Assembly (NCBI RefSeq): GCF_047302405.1
Contig: NZ_CP154853.1
Span: 1,426,001 to 1,490,000 of the forward strand
Direction of reading: 5' to 3'
DNA length: 64,000 nt
Source of the DNA: Alkalihalobacillus sp047302405
GTDB taxonomy: Bacteria > Bacillota > Bacilli > Bacillales > Bacillaceae_D
Position 1 is the stretch's first letter; every line of letters begins with the position of its first letter. Under the pieces are notes generated by a model. It had not been told where the DNA came from. It searched no databases and worked only from the letters and a program-made list of their open reading frames with translations. The position numbers and the translations under genes are program-made. Positions 1-7,067 of the stretch are shown one piece after another.

Positions 1-2
1 AT

Positions 3-311
3 ATATTTCGTCCTGATGTTCACTATGTTTCGCATTTTAAGATGTTATCCTATATTAAGAAAAATATGAAGTCCGATATAACTGAGTTTCTAGACAAGTA
101 CGTAATCATACTTCCAGAAACAATAGTGAATTCAATTTATGAGATTGAAAACCTGCTGGAATCTAATTTTTTTCAAAGCCCTAATGATCACTTTGAACAT
201 GCCGATAACTTCAAAGTGGGCAATTTTGATAAAAAGATGATTGAAGAAAAATACAGAGAATTAGGTAGTAAAATCGTGGATTTGCTAAAGTATGTTGATA
301 ATAAAGATTAA
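3..311 (+). CDS. Hypothetical protein, 5' end cut by window edge
   Basis: The frame is open from the first bases of the window to a TAA at 309-311, giving at least 102 codons. The ATG at 42 has no ribosome-binding site in front of it, so the gene most likely starts outside the window. The visible part is an acidic, lysine-rich helical protein with no signal peptide, membrane segment or motif I recognise. A hairpin terminator follows at once. It lies at the edge of a prophage remnant, but nothing in it proves phage origin. Confidence 0.5.
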   Translation: MFRPDVHYVSHFKMLSYIKKNMKSDITEFLDKYVIILPETIVNSIYEIENLLESNFFQSPNDHFEHADNFKVGNFDKKMIEEKYRELGSKIVDLLKYVDNKD

Positions 312-324
312 ATAAACATTTTCC

Positions 325-347
325 GACCACCACTGAGTGGTCTTTTT
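325..347 (+). terminator. Rho-independent terminator
   Basis: A 6-bp stem GACCAC/GTGGTC with a 6-nt loop is followed by TTTTTC, 14 bases after the stop of the first gene. Confidence 0.7.
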
Positions 348-397
348 CATATCATCAAATACTAGTCAAAATAGAGAAATTAGCAGGTTGTCCACCA

Positions 398-517
398 ATA
401 CTAGGACACCTAACGAAAAAACTTGATATACAAATACTTTCAGCTAGGGTGTACCACTATACTAGGACAAGGTTGTACACTAATACTAGGACACCGATGT
501 CCTACTATACTAGGACA
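398..517 (+). repeat. Four iteron-like repeats in a broken replication-gene remnant
   Basis: The 11-mer ATACTAGGACA occurs four times, starting at 398, 459, 483 and 507. The last three are spaced exactly 24 bp, about two helical turns. The surrounding frame is open from about 359 to a TAA at 551-553, and the repeats encode a recurring YTRT peptide. Repeats embedded in the coding sequence are typical of phage and plasmid initiator genes whose origin lies inside the gene. I infer a remnant of such an initiator; no intact domain survives. The rest of the 312-866 gap holds a terminator and a small broken gene. Confidence 0.5.
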
Positions 518-585
518 AGCAAAATAGTTTCTTCATTAGAGCACGATCGCTAAAGAAAGATCTAAAGAAATATACCTCTGAACAA

Positions 586-620
586 TCTTACAAAAATGAT
601 TTGTAAGGTTTTTTTATTTT
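586..620 (+). terminator. Rho-independent terminator
   Basis: CTTACAAA (587-594) pairs with TTTGTAAG (600-607) around a 5-nt loop, followed by a long T-rich run. Confidence 0.75.
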
Positions 621-648
621 TTAAAATCTATTAGTAGGAGAGATAAGG

Positions 649-720
649 ATAACTACAGTTATCAAAGAACTCAATAAAGTTAATAGATTGTATGATGCTA
701 ATAATAGAATGTGGTGCTAG
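649..720 (+). pseudogene. Small phage ORF remnant lacking a start codon
   Basis: Reading from ATA at 649, behind TAGGAGAG, 23 codons give a coding-looking peptide (ITTVIKELNKVNRLYDANN...) ending at TAG 718-720. An ATG-to-ATA loss of the start codon would explain this. I do not recognise the family. Between here and 876 nothing else looks coding. Confidence 0.25.
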
Positions 721-875
721 AGCACAGAAAGCTCATATAAGACGATTTGTTTTTAATTTAGTTGTGAATTTTATCGAAGGGTAGATAAAAGCACTCTATG
801 AGCCTTTAATGAGCTGATATGAACTTGTGGATAATTTGAAGAAAATACAACGATTAAAAAGAGGAGTTGTTAATC

Positions 876-1265
876 ATGATTGTAGAAACACGTAAGACAT
901 CACAAGGAACTGAGTACTGGGACAATAAAGAGAAAAGAGTGTTGTTTGTTCCTAAAGGGAAGGTTCCTTCATTCAAGGTCACTGAAAACCCTAAGAGTAT
1001 GATTGGTGGAGTAGATTTAGCAATTGGAAAAGATAGGACTGTAATTACTACAAGTACTGGACCTGCCATTACTCGTTCAACAAATGAAGACACTCAACCT
1101 CCATTGTTAATGAACGGTATAGAAGATATGGATGTTGAACAACTGTTAGATTTTGCTGAACGTCAAAATATAAACGTACCGGGTAATATGAAGAAGGAAG
1201 ATACTATCCGTAATTATATTCAAGAGGAATTAAATGCTGCAGTTGATGCATCTGATACCAAATGA
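876..1265 (+). CDS. Phage-type hypothetical protein with C-terminal HeH/SAP-like motif
   Basis: This is a 129-residue protein. The ATG at 876 is used because GAGGAG lies 9 nt upstream; the frame can be opened at TTG 867, but that is inside the ribosome-binding site. The N-terminal two thirds are not recognised. The last 40 residues (MDVEQLLDFAERQNINVPGN... onward) resemble the short helix-extended-loop-helix (HeH/SAP-like) motif at the C-terminus of many small phage proteins, which may bind DNA. It overlaps the HNH gene by ATGA (1262-1265), so the two are translationally coupled. Prophage origin is inferred from these neighbours. Confidence 0.6.
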   Translation: MIVETRKTSQGTEYWDNKEKRVLFVPKGKVPSFKVTENPKSMIGGVDLAIGKDRTVITTSTGPAITRSTNEDTQPPLLMNGIEDMDVEQLLDFAERQNINVPGNMKKEDTIRNYIQEELNAAVDASDTK

Positions 1266-1618
1266 AGTACTGTGGTGAGCAGGGATGTACTAAGCTAATC
1301 ACTAAGGGATTCTACTGCTTGGACCATAAGAGAAGATATAAGCGGAAGAAGAATTACAAGCACAACAATAAGAAATATTACAACTCATCTCAATGGGATA
1401 GCGTACGTTCATTTGTTTATCAAAGGGAGAAGGGGTTGTGCCAGAGGTGTAAGAAGTTTGTGCATAGTAAGAGAGCTCATGTGCATCATGTTGTTCCTAT
1501 CAAAATAAATGCAAGGTTGACGTTTGAACCTAATAATCTCAAATTATTATGCCCGAAATGCCATGTAATCGAGGGAAATGAGGGTAAAGCTGACAGTATG
1601 CCTGACTATTTTAAGTAA
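1262..1618 (+). CDS. Phage HNH endonuclease
   Basis: This 118-residue protein has the layout of phage HNH nucleases. An N-terminal zinc-knuckle-like CGEQGC...YCLDH is followed by a basic linker. The treble-clef core then has CQRC (near residue 60), the HVHHVVPI catalytic histidines, the NNLKLLCPKCH asparagine and the second CxxC with a final histidine. In tailed phages such enzymes usually sit just before the small terminase gene and assist packaging. Here no terminase follows; the Dam pseudogene does. All key residues are present, so the protein could be active although the prophage is broken. Its start overlaps the preceding stop by ATGA. Confidence 0.85.
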   Translation: MKYCGEQGCTKLITKGFYCLDHKRRYKRKKNYKHNNKKYYNSSQWDSVRSFVYQREKGLCQRCKKFVHSKRAHVHHVVPIKINARLTFEPNNLKLLCPKCHVIEGNEGKADSMPDYFK

Positions 1619-1682
1619 TGCCCCCCTATCAAAGTGAATTTTTTGAATCGATGGGGAGATAGGTAGCAGGGGCACAATCGCG

Positions 1683-2114
1683 CACCTCAGAAAAATTTTT
1701 GAAAATGTTTGTGCGACTGAGTTAGATAAGAAATGTGATAGATTCTTCTCGCCAGAACAAGATGGTTTGAAACAAAGTTGGACAGGAACCGTTTGGATGA
1801 ATCCTCCCTACCAAAAGCCAGAAGTTGCGTGTAATCCGAATTGTACGAAGAAAAGATGAACCGAACGCGGTTGGCATTCAAAGAATTATATACCAGGATA
1901 AATTGATTGGGTACGTAAAGCATACGAAGAGTCGTGTAAAGGGGCAACTGTACCTTCAAGGACAGATATCGATTTGTTTCATGACTATGTATTCGGTAAA
2001 GCCGAAATTAGATTGGTAAAAGGGCGGCTAAAGTTTGGAAACGCAAAAGATCCAGTTCCTTTTCCGAGTATAGTTGTAATTTTTCGACCTAAGTTAGTGT
2101 CGATGGGAAATTAG
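1683..2114 (+). pseudogene. Phage Dam-type N6-adenine methyltransferase pseudogene
   Basis: One frame carries recognisable pieces of the phage Dam family: VCAT and CDRFFSPEQDGLKQ, the catalytic NPPY tetrad (MNPPY near 1797-1811), a Cys-rich insert, IDWVRKAYEESCKGATV, PSRTD, FHDYVFGKAEIR, KGRLKFGNAKDPVPFPS and a final IFRP. The frame is interrupted by TGA at 1857-1859 and TAA at 1899-1901. Both fit single-base changes of a Cys and a Gln codon in an otherwise aligned frame. The N-terminus is missing and a few residues before PSRTD seem deleted. No functional enzyme can be made. Confidence 0.75.
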
Positions 2115-2127
2115 CTCAAAGAGGGTG

Positions 2128-2273
2128 ATGGTTGTGGCCCGTAAAAAGCAAAAGGGAAAGGCTGGTATCACTTATATCGCAGAGAAGGTGAGCAGCGTGT
2201 TTGGCTTTATGAGTATTTACAACGATGTCAGCTTAATGCGAGGTTGAGAGATGGTTGGGGGATAACTTATTGA
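2128..2273 (+). pseudogene. Frameshifted small phage protein remnant
   Basis: ATG GTT GTG at 2128 follows GAGGGTG, but that frame ends after 39 codons. From about 2145 another frame reads KAKGKGWYHLYRREGEQRVWLYEYL... to a TGA at 2271-2273, which looks like real coding sequence. A slip in the A-rich stretch around 2142-2153 joins the two. I do not recognise the family. Confidence 0.35.
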
Positions 2274-2310
2274 ATTTTGTCCAAATACTGTGAGAAAAAG
2301 CCGGATAATT

Positions 2311-2505
2311 TTACCCAGCTTTTCTATTCAAATATTTTGCAAAAGTAAACCCAGCTTGATAGATAACAGCTACCATGATAAAGAAAAACAAAATTTGAAT
2401 AAAACTAGAAGCTGTCCATAGATCAAGGTAGTACATAAAGATCAGTACAATAAATAAGATTGCTGTAATGTTTGAAATTAGTACAAGTATATGTTGTTTC
2501 ATCAT
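2311..2505 (-). CDS. Small membrane protein, two TM segments
   Basis: This is a 64-residue (or 63) protein with two hydrophobic stretches, about residues 7-27 and 33-53, and a basic C-terminus (KYLNRKAG). AGGAGGT lies directly in front of two adjacent ATG codons, at 2505 and 2502; the second has the better spacing. No family is recognised. It lies beside another small membrane protein on the same strand but has its own spacing and signals. Confidence 0.55.
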   Translation of the reverse strand: MMKQHILVLISNITAILFIVLIFMYYLDLWTASSFIQILFFFIMVAVIYQAGFTFAKYLNRKAG

Positions 2506-2617
2506 TACCTCCTAATGTAAACACTATTTAAATTAAAGTTAACATTAAGGGTTGATGAATTCAACCAATTTATGATAGTTTCGCAGTCTGACGACAACAG
2601 TATCCAAATACTAGTCA

Positions 2618-2645
2618 TAAAAAAAGACCTCTAGAAAGGCCTTTT
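2618..2645 (-). terminator. Rho-independent terminator for the 2644-2826 gene
   Basis: On the minus strand GGCCT and AGGTC form a short stem with one G-T pair, followed by seven T. It overlaps the end of the small membrane gene. Confidence 0.55.
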
Positions 2646-2826
2646 AACTCTTATGCTTTTCTTTTTGTTTGTTATGGTTATGGAAAAAAGAAATTTCAAA
2701 GATAAGAAAGGCAACAAACAAGCCAGCTAAAAAAGGTTGAGGTGAGTCAATAAATAAGAATATAGGTACTGCAATCAGAAAAAATAAAATGCCAATTAAT
2801 ATAGGTGTTTTAAAAGCATTTGACAT
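2644..2826 (-). CDS. Small membrane protein, two TM segments
   Basis: A 60-residue protein starting at ATG 2826, chosen because AGGAGGG lies 8 nt upstream; the longer frame from 2844 would put that signal inside the gene. Residues about 7-25 and 30-47 are hydrophobic, and the tail is His- and Lys-rich (FFHNHNKQKEKHKS). No family is recognised. A terminator overlaps its stop. The stretch 2880-3076 upstream holds nothing I can support. Confidence 0.55.
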   Translation of the reverse strand: MSNAFKTPILIGILFFLIAVPIFLFIDSPQPFLAGLFVAFLIFEISFFHNHNKQKEKHKS

Positions 2827-3076
2827 AAAATAATCCCTCCTCATACTAATTTTATCATAAAAGTTATTTTACTCCCTTGTTTGTTTGGGGATGGTTCTCT
2901 TTAAGATTTTCATGGAGTAAGAAGGGCGAGTAAAATCGCTTCTTGAATTCCTATTATTTTTACTTTATTAAAATGACAATTGGGATTTGAATTGATAAAA
3001 GGACTGTATTTGTGGATGATTATGAAGGAGAGGGAAGGATGAGGATGAGTGTTATTCAGAGTTTAAAGAGGAGTAT

Positions 3077-3295
3077 TTGGATAAAAATGAGCGTCATTTA
3101 GATTTACTTTCAGTTTTCTATTATTTTAATTTTATTGAAGCACAGATCGATTCATATCCAAATAATGAATGGATCTGTGCCGAAATTATCACTAATTACT
3201 CTTACATTTATCCTTGCTTTTTTTCTTTTCTTGAGGTGAACTATTCAAACAATAATCTTGAAAAGAAGCTGCTTGATAAACCGATAATAAACTGA
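3077..3295 (+). CDS. Hypothetical protein, possibly a gene fragment
   Basis: The frame is open from a TGA near 3030 to 3295, but its first start-like codon is a TTG at 3077 only 3 nt after GAGGAG. The residues before that TTG (DEDECYSEFKEEYL) look equally coding. A start codon may have been lost, or this is the tail of a larger gene. The protein has no recognisable motif. Treat as doubtful. Confidence 0.3.
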   Translation: MDKNERHLDLLSVFYYFNFIEAQIDSYPNNEWICAEIITNYSYIYPCFFSFLEVNYSNNNLEKKLLDKPIIN

Positions 3296-3423
3296 AATAA
3301 AGCTCCAATTAACAAATCAAACATTTTATCACCACTTTCAGGTAATTAAAAAATGGTGATATTTCGGCAATATAATAATATGCATTTGCTAGTAAAGTCA
3401 TGCTTATTAAAGTAGGTGATTAC

Positions 3424-3645
3424 ATGAGTTTCGACTTTAATTTACCAGAATTAGACCGCAAAAGAACTAAGGAAGCAGTTGAGACTGAACTAGAGAAGTA
3501 TCGTCTCTTTAAATACCTGGCTATTGAAGAAAGAGAAGCGAGTATCACCACTAGTTCAGAGGAAAGGTTTCTTGGCCAGGTCAATACCATGAGCGATCAG
3601 ACTGCACAGGCAGCTATTTATAATGTCGACTGTCCCTTACGCAAT
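3424..3645 (+). pseudogene. ArpU-family phage regulator, truncated
   Basis: The ATG at 3424 follows GGTGAT. The first 70 or so residues (FNLPELDRKRTKEAVETELEKYR...) match the conserved start of the ArpU family, phage late-gene regulators that usually run to about 140 residues. The reading then passes without interruption into GTGGPGYSI, which belongs to cyclophilin, and stops at 3673. The C-terminal half of ArpU is therefore replaced. It supports the view that 1-3.9 kb is a collapsed prophage. Confidence 0.6.
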
Positions 3646-3898
3646 GGAACAGGTGGTCCTGGCTACAGCATCTAACTGTGAAACAGCCGGAAACCCACAC
3701 AAACACGTAGCAGGTGCTCTTTCAATGGCACACGCTGGTAAAGATACAGGTGGTAGCCAATTCTTTATCGTTCATAAGCCACAACCACATTTAGATGGTG
3801 TACATACCGTATTCGGTCAAGTTGTCGAAGGTCTTGATTCAATTTACCGCATCAAGCAAGGTGATGTAATGTAAGAAGTAAAAGTTTGGGAAGAGTAA
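3646..3898 (+). pseudogene. ppiB: 3' remnant of peptidyl-prolyl isomerase gene ppiB
   Basis: GTGGPGYSI (3649-3672) continues, after one extra base, as NCETAGNPHKHVAGALSMAH..., SQFFIVHKPQPHLDGVHTVFGQVVEGLD and finally GDVM-EVKVWEE. This is the C-terminal two thirds of bacterial cyclophilin B. Three defects are visible: the 5' part is missing, a +1 frameshift lies at about 3673, and TAA replaces a Lys codon at 3872-3874 shortly before the natural stop (3896-3898). It is fused to the arpU remnant, so a recombination event joined host and phage sequence here. Confidence 0.8.
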
Positions 3899-3907
3899 TA
3901 TGTGAAA

Positions 3908-4256
3908 GAGGATGGGACATAACTAGGTAGAAACAGTAGAAAACGAGTCCAAGAAACTTATTTTATTTGTTTTTCGGTTCCATATTTCACCGTTTTGAGT
4001 TTTATTACTTCACGCTATTTCTTACAAGTGTGAAAACGGAGATCGTCCTGTGCCCTAGCGGACGAAAACATGCGGAGACTCCCGTGGGAAGTAGTGGCAG
4101 AACCGAAATCCACTAGCGAAGCTAGTTAGTTCGGTGCCACCCCACAGGACGCGGAGCATGATTTTCGGGAGCGGTGAGTCGAACGCCATTCATTGCCATC
4201 CGCTTCAGTTCCAATAAATAGAACGAAATCAGAGGAGAGTTTTGTCCCAGCCTCTC
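3908..4256. repeat. Interspersed intergenic element with inverted ends
   Basis: The left end GAGGATGGGACATAAC (from 3908) and the right end GTTTTGTCCCAGCCTC (to about 4256) are near-perfect inverted repeats. Between them, 4062-4165 carries a structured core: CGGAGACTCCC, an arm with GCACCGAAC-like complementarity, then CAGGACGCGGAGCATG. The same core recurs at 40.8 kb and twice near 58.5-59.0 kb. No protein frame is conserved across the copies. The core is clearly richer in G+C than its surroundings. It fills the gap between 3899 and 4360. Confidence 0.7.
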
Positions 4257-4360
4257 TATGTTTGTTTAATCGTACTTATTGATGACGTTTTTTTCAAAAG
4301 ATAACTCCTTGATTCCTCTTTCTCGAAGCCAATATAGTATTAAAACATTAAGTTATCCTT

Positions 4361-4837
4361 TTATAAATACTCATTAATACATATAAAATCACCTATATTT
4401 TTCAGGTGCAATCTACAATTTGGGGGTATTTGGCCGTATACAACAAAAAGTTCTTTTTCTATTTTCCTTATTTGTTTAATCCTATCTAAATTAGCAATGC
4501 ATACTTGTTCTAATAAAAGTCCAGAAGTGATATAAGACCAAATTGAATTAAATGCTAATAGGATTTCTTTTTTTGTTTTTTCCTTTATATTAGGGAAAAT
4601 ATTAGCGAGCAATGTCATTTCTGTTGAACCATAAATAACATACTCTTGTTCTCTTTCTATTAACTTACATTGCTCTTCCCAGCATTGTTCTATTTTTATA
4701 ATACTTTCGAGCTTTTCACTATTAGTAAGTTTTATTGGGATTATTTGATTTTGATTGTTTAATAGTGAGTAACAGAAAATAATAAAATTAAAAGAGTACG
4801 GGGCAGTTACTTTTGTATCATTTGTTTTTTCAGTCAT
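4361..4837 (-). CDS. Hypothetical protein, 158 aa
   Basis: The ATG at 4837 has TGGAGG about 10 nt upstream. The protein has no signal peptide; it is mostly helical with two moderately hydrophobic stretches (SFNFIIFCYSLL near the start and SIWSYITSGLLLE near residue 100). I do not recognise the family. Its A+T content is higher than that of neighbouring metabolic genes, which would fit acquired DNA next to the prophage. It ends 28 nt before ydhG on the same strand. Confidence 0.5.
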   Translation of the reverse strand: MTEKTNDTKVTAPYSFNFIIFCYSLLNNQNQIIPIKLTNSEKLESIIKIEQCWEEQCKLIEREQEYVIYGSTEMTLLANIFPNIKEKTKKEILLAFNSIWSYITSGLLLEQVCIANLDRIKQIRKIEKELFVVYGQIPPNCRLHLKNIGDFICINEYL

Positions 4838-4865
4838 TTAACTTGGCCCTCCAGTTTTTCTTTTA

Positions 4866-5237
4866 TTATTTCCTCCAAAAAGTTGTGTAGTCTGCTTTAT
4901 CGATTATATTAAAATCGATCATTTTCTTAAGTAAGGAGAAATCGATTGGACGGTTCCACTTCATACGAACCAACTCTTTCGTATGATCGTAGCCAGCCTC
5001 GACAATTTCATCAGAAAAATGATCAATCCCTGCTTTTTCAGGGGCAACGGCTAAATGCTGTTTAGATACACTAAAGCCAATAATATATGTATCATGATCG
5101 GTAAACATTGGCTGATTCCATGCTATTTTTGGCATTAAATTTGGAAATTCTTTCGTTACCCAAGTTAAAACTTCTTCCGTTCGGTCCCGATGCTCGGGAT
5201 TATCAATTTTCGCTAAATATTCTTCAAAAACGTACAT
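4866..5237 (-). CDS. ydhG: DUF1801 protein, YdhG-type (annotated as iron chaperone)
   Basis: A 123-residue protein beginning MYVFEEYLAKI at ATG 5237, behind TTAGGAGGAAACAAC; an 18-codon upstream extension has no support. It carries the DUF1801 pattern: an N-terminal helix (EEYLAKIDNPEHRDRTEEVLTWV), then PKIAWNQPMF, YIIGFSVSKQHLAVAP and the ELVRMKWNRPIDFSLLKKMIDFNI end. B. subtilis YdhG and relatives are called iron chaperones by similarity to frataxin-like folds, but biochemical support is thin. It is probably a single-gene unit. Confidence 0.8.
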   Translation of the reverse strand: MYVFEEYLAKIDNPEHRDRTEEVLTWVTKEFPNLMPKIAWNQPMFTDHDTYIIGFSVSKQHLAVAPEKAGIDHFSDEIVEAGYDHTKELVRMKWNRPIDFSLLKKMIDFNIIDKADYTTFWRK

Positions 5238-5446
5238 GTTGTTTCCTCCTAAAATAAATATGGGAACTTTTAGAGAACTTTCGTTTGTCACATTAGTCGA
5301 TAAATCTTCTTACAGGCTTGCTTAGATATGTTCTCACCTTTAGATTTTATCATTTTCATGACCTTATGAGGGCTTATGTTATGAAAGATTTTTTTCAAAA
5401 GTGAATCCATTTTTTATTCGCTAGAGTCCGTTGAATCTGCGATGGG

Positions 5447-5476
5447 TGAATAGATCATTTGGGTTGAAACATACTA
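5447..5476 (+). promoter_or_regulatory. Sigma-G-type promoter of yndM-like gene
   Basis: TGAATA (5447-5452), a 17-nt spacer and CATACTA (5470-5476) match the forespore sigma-G consensus throughout. It ends 21 nt before the ATG of the DUF2512 gene. Confidence 0.7.
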
Positions 5477-5497
5477 TAGTGGAAAGGAGTCAAAAAA

Positions 5498-5947
5498 ATG
5501 CAATATTTCAAAGCGTTATTACTTAAATGGGTGATCTCTTTTGCCTTTTTGTTTATCATTTTTGGTTTATTTTATCATGTATCAATCGGCAATGTGTTCG
5601 TTCTTTCTTTAGTAGTAAGTGTTGTTTCTTATTTAGGCGATTTGTTTATTATGCCACGAATTAGTAATACGGTCGCAACGATCACTGATTTTGGTTTAGC
5701 CCTTTTCCTTATTTGGTTCGTCAGTCAAAGTTTAACAAATGGAGCAAATTTATTTTTCCCATCGTTATTAGCGGCAACAGGTTTAGCGATCTTTGAGTAT
5801 TACTATCACCAATACTTACTGATGTATGTACTTAATAATGGTGAAAAGTTGGAAAAAAGAACAGCTCCTTACCGCTATCAAACAGAAGCCTCAGAAGAAA
5901 TTGCTCCAAATAAAGAAGAAATTGAACGAGATGATGACTCTAAATGA
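5498..5947 (+). CDS. yndM: YndM family (DUF2512) membrane protein
   Basis: A 149-residue protein with four transmembrane segments (about residues 10-30, 32-50, 58-78 and 85-110). A soluble, acidic, Glu-rich tail follows (ASEEIAPNKEEIERDDDSK). The motif VVSYLGDLFIMPRISNTVATITDFGLA is typical of DUF2512. The function of the family is unknown. The ATG has GGAAAGGAG 8 nt upstream. The sigma-G-type promoter in front suggests expression in the forespore, so a role in the inner spore membrane is possible. It is monocistronic, closed by a strong terminator. Confidence 0.8.
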   Translation: MQYFKALLLKWVISFAFLFIIFGLFYHVSIGNVFVLSLVVSVVSYLGDLFIMPRISNTVATITDFGLALFLIWFVSQSLTNGANLFFPSLLAATGLAIFEYYYHQYLLMYVLNNGEKLEKRTAPYRYQTEASEEIAPNKEEIERDDDSK

Positions 5948-5952
5948 GTGAA

Positions 5953-5989
5953 ACACCTAAGTAAAGGAAACTGCTTAGGTGTTTTTTTG
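5953..5989 (+). terminator. Rho-independent terminator
   Basis: ACACCTAAG (5953-5961) and CTTAGGTGT (5974-5982) form a perfect 9-bp stem followed by seven T. Confidence 0.9.
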
Positions 5990-6009
5990 TGCCTATATGT
6001 TGTTTATGT

Positions 6010-6879
6010 TTAAAGAGCTTTGACGTCTATTTTTTTTATAAACTCGACAAAAGAGCGAACAAGGTTTAGTTGTAAGGTGGACTCGTGATAATACATCCAA
6101 GTATGCCGTGTTAATCTTTCACCAGAAGGGAGCACTAACGGTTTGGTAATTAACTCTGAATAAGGTCTGACAACTAAAGTCGCCAATATTCCATAGCCTA
6201 ATCCATTGATAATCATTTCCTTACACGTTTCCACTTGATTCACTTGAATATTAATATTAGGTGGTTGCTGATAGAGCGTATACCACCATCGTTCGGTCAG
6301 GTTTCTCATATTTTCATCGGTATGATAATCAATTCTCGGTAAACTAGGTAGCTCCTCCCACTTAAATTCCCAAGGAGAGGCGACACAAATTTCCTCTTCG
6401 TATAGTAATTCTTTTTTTCCCTTCCAAGCAAAATTCCCTTTAATAAAACTAATATGGACGTCTTGATTTAAAATGAGGCGATACATATCACTACTCCAGC
6501 CTGTCACGACTTGAAATTCAACATTTGGATAAACTTGCTTAAAGAGTCTTAAAAGTTTGGGCATTTTATGGGTGGCAAAAAAGTTAGAGACGCCGACTCG
6601 TAATGTGCCTGAAACTTGGTTTTTCATATTATCAATCGTTTCTTCGATGTTTTGTAGTTCTGCTAACATTTTTTTTGCATGTAAGACTAATTTTTCTCCT
6701 TCTGGTGTAAACATTACCCCGCGCTGTTTTCGAATAATTAATTGAACGCCGTAATATTCTTCTAACTTTTGTAGCCTCGATGTAAGGGTAGGTTGTGATA
6801 CGAATAGTTTTTCAGCAGCTAAAGTTATGTTTTCTGTGTGAAATAAGGTGACGAGCATTTCCCAATCCTGTTTCTTCAA
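6010..6879 (-). CDS. LysR-family regulator, CitR-like, divergent from mmgD
   Basis: A 289-residue LysR-type regulator. I place the start at TTG 6879, 8 nt after GGAGTG, because the family begins at this point (LKKQDWEMLVTLFHTENITLAAEKLFVSQPTLTSRL is the N-terminal winged helix-turn-helix). The longer frame to 6960 lacks a signal. A linker helix follows, then an effector domain starting GTLRVGVSNFF. It is transcribed away from a citrate/methylcitrate synthase gene 188 bp away, the same arrangement as citR-citA in B. subtilis. I infer that it controls the methylcitrate operon; the effector is unknown. A TATAAT at 6964-6969 lies in the intergenic region, with no convincing -35 partner. Confidence 0.85.
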   Translation of the reverse strand: MKKQDWEMLVTLFHTENITLAAEKLFVSQPTLTSRLQKLEEYYGVQLIIRKQRGVMFTPEGEKLVLHAKKMLAELQNIEETIDNMKNQVSGTLRVGVSNFFATHKMPKLLRLFKQVYPNVEFQVVTGWSSDMYRLILNQDVHISFIKGNFAWKGKKELLYEEEICVASPWEFKWEELPSLPRIDYHTDENMRNLTERWWYTLYQQPPNINIQVNQVETCKEMIINGLGYGILATLVVRPYSELITKPLVLPSGERLTRHTWMYYHESTLQLNLVRSFVEFIKKIDVKAL

Positions 6880-7067
6880 AAGCGAACACTCCGATCCCAG
6901 ATATAGAAAAAATCTATCGTTATTAATAAAAATTATATATTTTTCTAATTGTTTGATCAATTTTATAATAAAGGCAGATAACGAATTGTTGTTATTTTTT
7001 GATTTATTTGAAGGTATGAAAGGGTTTACAAAGAAATGGTTAAGAAGTAAACAAAATGAGGTAAAGG

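Noticed and set aside
398..517. CRISPR array at the prophage repeats
   Set aside because: Repeats are only 11 bp, irregular in the first interval, and lie in an open frame; iterons explain them better.
854..1093. Minus-strand frame opposite the phage gene at 876
   Set aside because: No ribosome-binding site, and the plus-strand gene is better supported and coupled to the HNH gene.
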